A DNA stretch of 8,021 nucleotides from assembly GCA_964521665.1 (NCBI GenBank), contig CAZFSG010000053.1, positions 1 to 8,021 of the forward strand, read 5' to 3'. The position numbers were made by a program, and so were the translations under genes. Origin of the DNA: JANXDG01 sp964521665 (lineage in GTDB: Bacteria > Elusimicrobiota > Endomicrobiia > DTEH01). This document shows, one piece after another, positions 5,365-8,021 of this stretch; position 1 is the stretch's first letter; every line of letters begins with the position of its first letter. Under the pieces are notes generated by a model. The model was not told where the DNA came from. It made no database searches and worked only from the letters and a program-made list of their open reading frames with translations.

Positions 5365-6270
5365 ATGGTAAAATGTCGTTGGTGTTCAAAAAAAGCAGTA
5401 ATATTTATGAGGGAACATAGATTAGCTTTATGTGAAGATTGTTATCCAAATTGGTTTTTAAGAATGCTTGAAAGAACTATTGAGAAGTGGAAGATGTTAA
5501 AAAAAGATGAAAAAATACTTGTTGCTATTTCTGGAGGGAAAGACAGTGTTGCAGTATGGTATTGTTTATCTCAATTAGGTTATTTGGCAGATGGGATACA
5601 TGTTGTTATCTCGGACACAGAATATTCTATAAAATCAAAAGAAGCTGTGATAAAAATTTCAGAGATAATAAATAGACCTGTGCATATTATTGAGATAAAA
5701 AAAGAGTTTGGAAAAGATATAGGAGAGATTTCTCAAATATTACGTAGAGAAAATTGTTCTGCTTGTAGTATGATCAAAAGAAATTTGTTGAATAAATTTG
5801 CTTATGATAACAATTATGATGTTATTGTGACAGGGCATAATTTAGATGACGAAGTAGCGGTACTTTTTGGCAATGTTTTGAAATGGAATTTGGAATATTT
5901 AGTAAGACAATCTCCTGTTTTACTAAAAGAAGAAGGTTTTGTAAAAAAAATTAAGCCTTTCATAAGATTTACAGATGAAGAAATAAAAATCTTTGCAAAA
6001 ATTAAAAACTTACCATTTGTTGAACAAAAATGTCCTTTTTCAAAAGGAGCAACTTCTTTAGTTTACAAAGATTTGTTAAATAAACTTGAAGAAGAGATGC
6101 CTCTTACAAAATGGACTTTTTATTCTAAATTTTTAAGCGACTTCCAAAAACTTATCTCAGAACATATAACTCCACCAAAACTAAATTTTTGTAAAATTTG
6201 TAACTCTCCAACTATTCTTGAGATATGTGCATTATGCAGGATTAAAGAAAAAATAAAACAAAAAAATTGA
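5365..6270 (+). CDS. ttuA: TtuA-family tRNA 2-thiouridine(54) synthetase
   Basis: This 301-residue PP-loop sulfur transferase probably makes 5-methyl-2-thiouridine at position 54 of tRNA, a modification that stabilises tRNA at high temperature. Visible in order are an N-terminal zinc finger (Cys4, Cys7, Cys23, Cys26), the PP-loop AISGGKDSV (54-62), CSAC (Cys131, Cys134), TGHNLDDEV (156-164), CPFSKGAT with Cys223, and a C-terminal zinc finger (Cys276, Cys279, Cys288, Cys291). In Thermus thermophilus TtuA the equivalents of Cys131, Cys134 and Cys223 hold a [4Fe-4S] cluster, and sulfur arrives from the ubiquitin-like carrier TtuB; no ttuB gene is in the window. The double zinc finger separates it from TtcA, the position-32 enzyme. 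It follows larB by six bases. Whether it belongs to the nickel operon functionally or only by read-through is open. Confidence 0.85.
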   Translation: MVKCRWCSKKAVIFMREHRLALCEDCYPNWFLRMLERTIEKWKMLKKDEKILVAISGGKDSVAVWYCLSQLGYLADGIHVVISDTEYSIKSKEAVIKISEIINRPVHIIEIKKEFGKDIGEISQILRRENCSACSMIKRNLLNKFAYDNNYDVIVTGHNLDDEVAVLFGNVLKWNLEYLVRQSPVLLKEEGFVKKIKPFIRFTDEEIKIFAKIKNLPFVEQKCPFSKGATSLVYKDLLNKLEEEMPLTKWTFYSKFLSDFQKLISEHITPPKLNFCKICNSPTILEICALCRIKEKIKQKN

Positions 6271-6407
6271 TATTAAATAAAAGCTTTTTAAATATTTTGT
6301 ATTTGCTAATTTTATTTAGCATTGGCAGAAAATAAAAAATGCAACAATATGGTTATTGTACTCCAAAGGATGAGTTTAATTTTGGAGATAGTTGTGGACT
6401 TCTTCTA

Positions 6408-6443
6408 AAGAATTTAAAAAATTTTAATAGTTCTTGCTTTTTT
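6408..6443 (+). terminator. Weak intrinsic terminator candidate
   Basis: AAGAATT at 6408-6414 can pair with AGTTCTT at 6429-6435 (7 pairs, one G-U), followed two bases later by six T at 6438-6443 and a further T-rich stretch to 6469. The stem is AT-rich and has a 14-base loop, so efficiency would be low, especially at high temperature. An upstream TTC at 6403-6405 can pair with GAA at 6410-6412, which would compete with the terminator arm. Confidence 0.35.
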
Positions 6444-6468
6444 ATTTCGCTTTTTTTATTTTTCTTTT

Positions 6469-6474
6469 TATGAT
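6469..6474 (+). promoter_or_regulatory. Possible -10 element for reverse gyrase
   Basis: TATGAT lies 38 bases before the start codon, after the T-rich tract. No good -35 hexamer sits 16-18 bases upstream, so this is weak. If real, reverse gyrase has its own promoter downstream of the terminator candidate. Confidence 0.2.
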
Positions 6475-6495
6475 ATTAATTTTTAAATTTTAAAC

Positions 6496-6501
6496 AAGGA
6501 G
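6496..6501 (+). promoter_or_regulatory. Strong ribosome-binding site of reverse gyrase
   Basis: AAGGAG lies 10 bases before the ATG at 6512 and is the best Shine-Dalgarno match in the window. It fixes the start at 6512 and contrasts with cbiM, the cupin gene and larE, which have none. Confidence 0.7.
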
Positions 6502-6511
6502 ACGTAGTCAT

Positions 6512-8021
6512 ATGCTTTTTTATGTAGCAAAAGGTTGTCCTAATTGTAAAGGGATAATTTCTGATGAAAGATTAGCTAAAGAATTACCTTGTGAAAAATG
6601 TTTGCCAGAAAATGAAAGTTCTTCAATTTCTAATTTTTTAGATATTTGTGAGAGACTTAATTTAAAGAATTCTTTAAAAGATTTAAAACTTTTTTGTGAA
6701 GTAGAAAAGAAAATTGAACTTTTTAAAAAAGTTTTTAAAAATGTTTTAGATATCTCCCCTTCTTCTTTACAAATAAGTTGGGCTAAAAGATTTTTTTTAA
6801 ACGAATCTTTTGCTATTGTTGCTCCTACTGGAACAGGAAAAACAACTTTTGGTCTCATAATCTCTCTTTTCACTTCCAGAAAAGCTTTGATTATTGTTCC
6901 TACAAAAATTTTAGTAAAGCAAACAGAAGAAAAACTTAATGATTATTTAACAAAAGTTAAAGAGCCTTTTTTAAAAGATAAAAAAATTTTAGCTTACACT
7001 GGGACAAAAAAAGAAAAAGAACTGTTAAAAGAAGGAAAATTTGATATTTTTATTTGCACATCTAATTTTTTGTATAGAAATTTTGATTTTCTAAAAAATA
7101 CAGACTTTTCTTTAATATTTGTAGATGATGTAGACTCTTTTTTAAAAAATAGCAAGAACGTAGATTATTTATTTTTACTTCTTGGGTTCTCAAAAAAAGA
7201 AATAGAACTTGCTTTGAAAAAAGATAAAGAGGGAAAAAATTACGAAAATTTTTTAAAAATTAAAGAGGAAAAAAAATCTGTTAAACAACTTATTATTTCT
7301 TCTGCTACATTAAAACCAAAAACAAATAGGGTGCTTTTATTTCAGAATTTGCTCGGGTTTGAAATAACACGTTTTGTTTCAACTTTGAGAAAAGTTGTTG
7401 ATACTTATATTCCTGTAGATTTAAATAACGAAAAAAATAATAAAGAAAAAGTCTTTTATCAACTTCTTCAGGTAGCAGAAAAACTAATTACTTCTTTAAA
7501 AGATGGTGGACTTATCTTTGTTGAAGAATCTTTTGGAAAATCATATGTAGAAATTGCTACAGAGTATTTAAGAAATAAAGGGTTTAAAGTTATCTCTTAT
7601 TTAGAAACTAATGAAGATGAACTTCTTGATGCTTTAAAAAATAAAAAAGTAGATGTAGCTATAGGACTTTGCCATATTAGTAATCCTTTAGTAAGAGGAA
7701 TAGATATTCCTGAAGTGTTAAGATATGCCTTATTTTTAGGAGTACCAAAACATATTTTCCCTCTCTCAAAAAGTAAAGAAGGTTTTTCTCTTTCTATTTC
7801 TCCTCAATTTTTACAAAACCTTCTTTTTGCTCTTTTGCCTCTTTTTGATGAAAAAGAAAAAATAATGAGCCTTTCTCATATTAATTATCTTCGCAAATAC
7901 TTAACTTTAAAAGAAGAGCAAGTGATCCAATATGAGGGGCTTTATAAAAAAGTGCTTTCTATAAAAAATTTTTTAGAAAAAAAACTTAACGATCCAAATT
8001 TTTTAGAAAATCTTAAAAAAA
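6512..8021 (+). CDS. rgy: Reverse gyrase, N-terminal helicase-like part (runs off the right edge)
   Basis: The frame is open from 6512 to the window end, giving 503 visible codons of a protein normally around 1100-1200 residues. Reverse gyrase introduces positive supercoils into DNA using ATP and is the hallmark gene of hyperthermophiles and many thermophiles. Visible are the N-terminal zinc finger (Cys9, Cys12, Cys27, Cys30), the Q/W region SLQISWAKRF (85-94), Walker A APTGTGKTT (104-112), the DEAD-box-equivalent DDVD (205-208), motif III SAT (264-266), the second RecA-like domain (about 300-415) and motif VI LVRGIDIPEVLRYALFLGVPK (about 393-413). The DDVD and GID..E patterns are specific to reverse gyrase rather than ordinary DEAD-box helicases. 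The topoisomerase IA half with its catalytic Tyr lies beyond the window. No frameshift is seen in the visible part. Confidence 0.93.
   Translation, partial: MLFYVAKGCPNCKGIISDERLAKELPCEKCLPENESSSISNFLDICERLNLKNSLKDLKLFCEVEKKIELFKKVFKNVLDISPSSLQISWAKRFFLNESFAIVAPTGTGKTTFGLIISLFTSRKALIIVPTKILVKQTEEKLNDYLTKVKEPFLKDKKILAYTGTKKEKELLKEGKFDIFICTSNFLYRNFDFLKNTDFSLIFVDDVDSFLKNSKNVDYLFLLLGFSKKEIELALKKDKEGKNYENFLKIKEEKKSVKQLIISSATLKPKTNRVLLFQNLLGFEITRFVSTLRKVVDTYIPVDLNNEKNNKEKVFYQLLQVAEKLITSLKDGGLIFVEESFGKSYVEIATEYLRNKGFKVISYLETNEDELLDALKNKKVDVAIGLCHISNPLVRGIDIPEVLRYALFLGVPKHIFPLSKSKEGFSLSISPQFLQNLLFALLPLFDEKEKIMSLSHINYLRKYLTLKEEQVIQYEGLYKKVLSIKNFLEKKLNDPNFLENLKK

Larger units (their letters stand above)
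6271..6511 (+). ncRNA. Gene-poor, possibly structured leader between ttuA and reverse gyrase
   Basis: These 241 bases contain no convincing gene. Potential RNA hairpins seen by eye are TGCTAA/TTAGCA (6304-6309 with 6316-6321), ACAATA/TATTGT (6344-6349 with 6354-6359) and, one base later, CTCCAAA/TTTGGAG (6361-6367 with 6381-6387). A weak terminator-like stem before a T-rich tract follows. The two adjacent central hairpins could stack on each other. The region matches no riboswitch class I can recall. It may hold the 3' end of the lar-ttuA transcript, a regulated leader of reverse gyrase, or both. AT-rich DNA forms weak stems readily, so this is tentative. Confidence 0.3.

Noticed and set aside
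6339..6473. 44-codon open frame on the + strand starting MQQYGYC and ending in a Phe/Leu-rich run.
   Set aside because: It has no ribosome-binding sequence, covers two potential hairpins and the terminator-like T tract, and its Phe/Leu-rich tail simply reflects T-rich DNA. A leader peptide cannot be excluded.
6520..6873. 117-codon open frame on the - strand.
   Set aside because: It is antisense to the reverse gyrase zinc finger and Walker A region and has no recognisable domain.
1..8021. CRISPR arrays, tRNA or rRNA genes, insertion sequences.
   Set aside because: No regularly spaced repeats, tRNA-like cloverleaf, rRNA-like sequence, transposase motifs or terminal inverted repeats were seen on reading both strands.

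Overview
The window is very AT-rich and every supportable gene lies on the + strand. Two markers point to a thermophile: the start of a reverse gyrase gene at the right edge and a TtuA-type tRNA-54 2-thiouridine synthetase. A beta-barrel-like protein ending in phenylalanine at the left edge, and Sec signal peptides on two exported proteins, point to a bacterium with an outer membrane. I cannot name the lineage from sequence alone.

Layout. Bases 1-284 hold the 3' end of a probable outer-membrane beta-barrel gene. A short gap with a tandem octamer repeat and a perfect 20-base palindrome follows. Next comes a five-gene ECF-type nickel (or cobalt) importer: nikK (DUF4198-like periplasmic protein), nikL (periplasmic protein with a C-terminal membrane anchor), nikM/cbiM (metal-binding membrane component), cbiQ (transmembrane coupling protein) and cbiO (ATPase). 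The last three overlap by 1 and 4 bases. A small single-domain cupin gene follows, then larE and larB (overlapping by 4 bases), which make the nickel-pincer nucleotide (NPN) cofactor, then ttuA 6 bases after larB. A gene-poor stretch of about 240 bases has several potential RNA hairpins and a long T-rich tract. The last gene is reverse gyrase, open to the right edge; about 503 codons of its helicase-like half are visible.

How the genes fit together. The importer would bring Ni(II) across the inner membrane. LarB would carboxylate and hydrolyse nicotinic acid adenine dinucleotide, and LarE would thiolate the product, giving the precursor into which LarC inserts nickel. LarC and the lactate-racemase-type apoenzyme LarA are not in the window. 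The cupin between cbiO and larE is the least explained member of the cluster. TtuA, like this LarE, is a PP-loop sulfur transferase with a three-cysteine set expected to hold an iron-sulfur cluster, so two such enzymes lie one gene apart. The points most worth following are the cupin, the Lar pathway without larC, the N-terminal histidines predicted on three consecutive importer proteins, and the structured region ahead of reverse gyrase.
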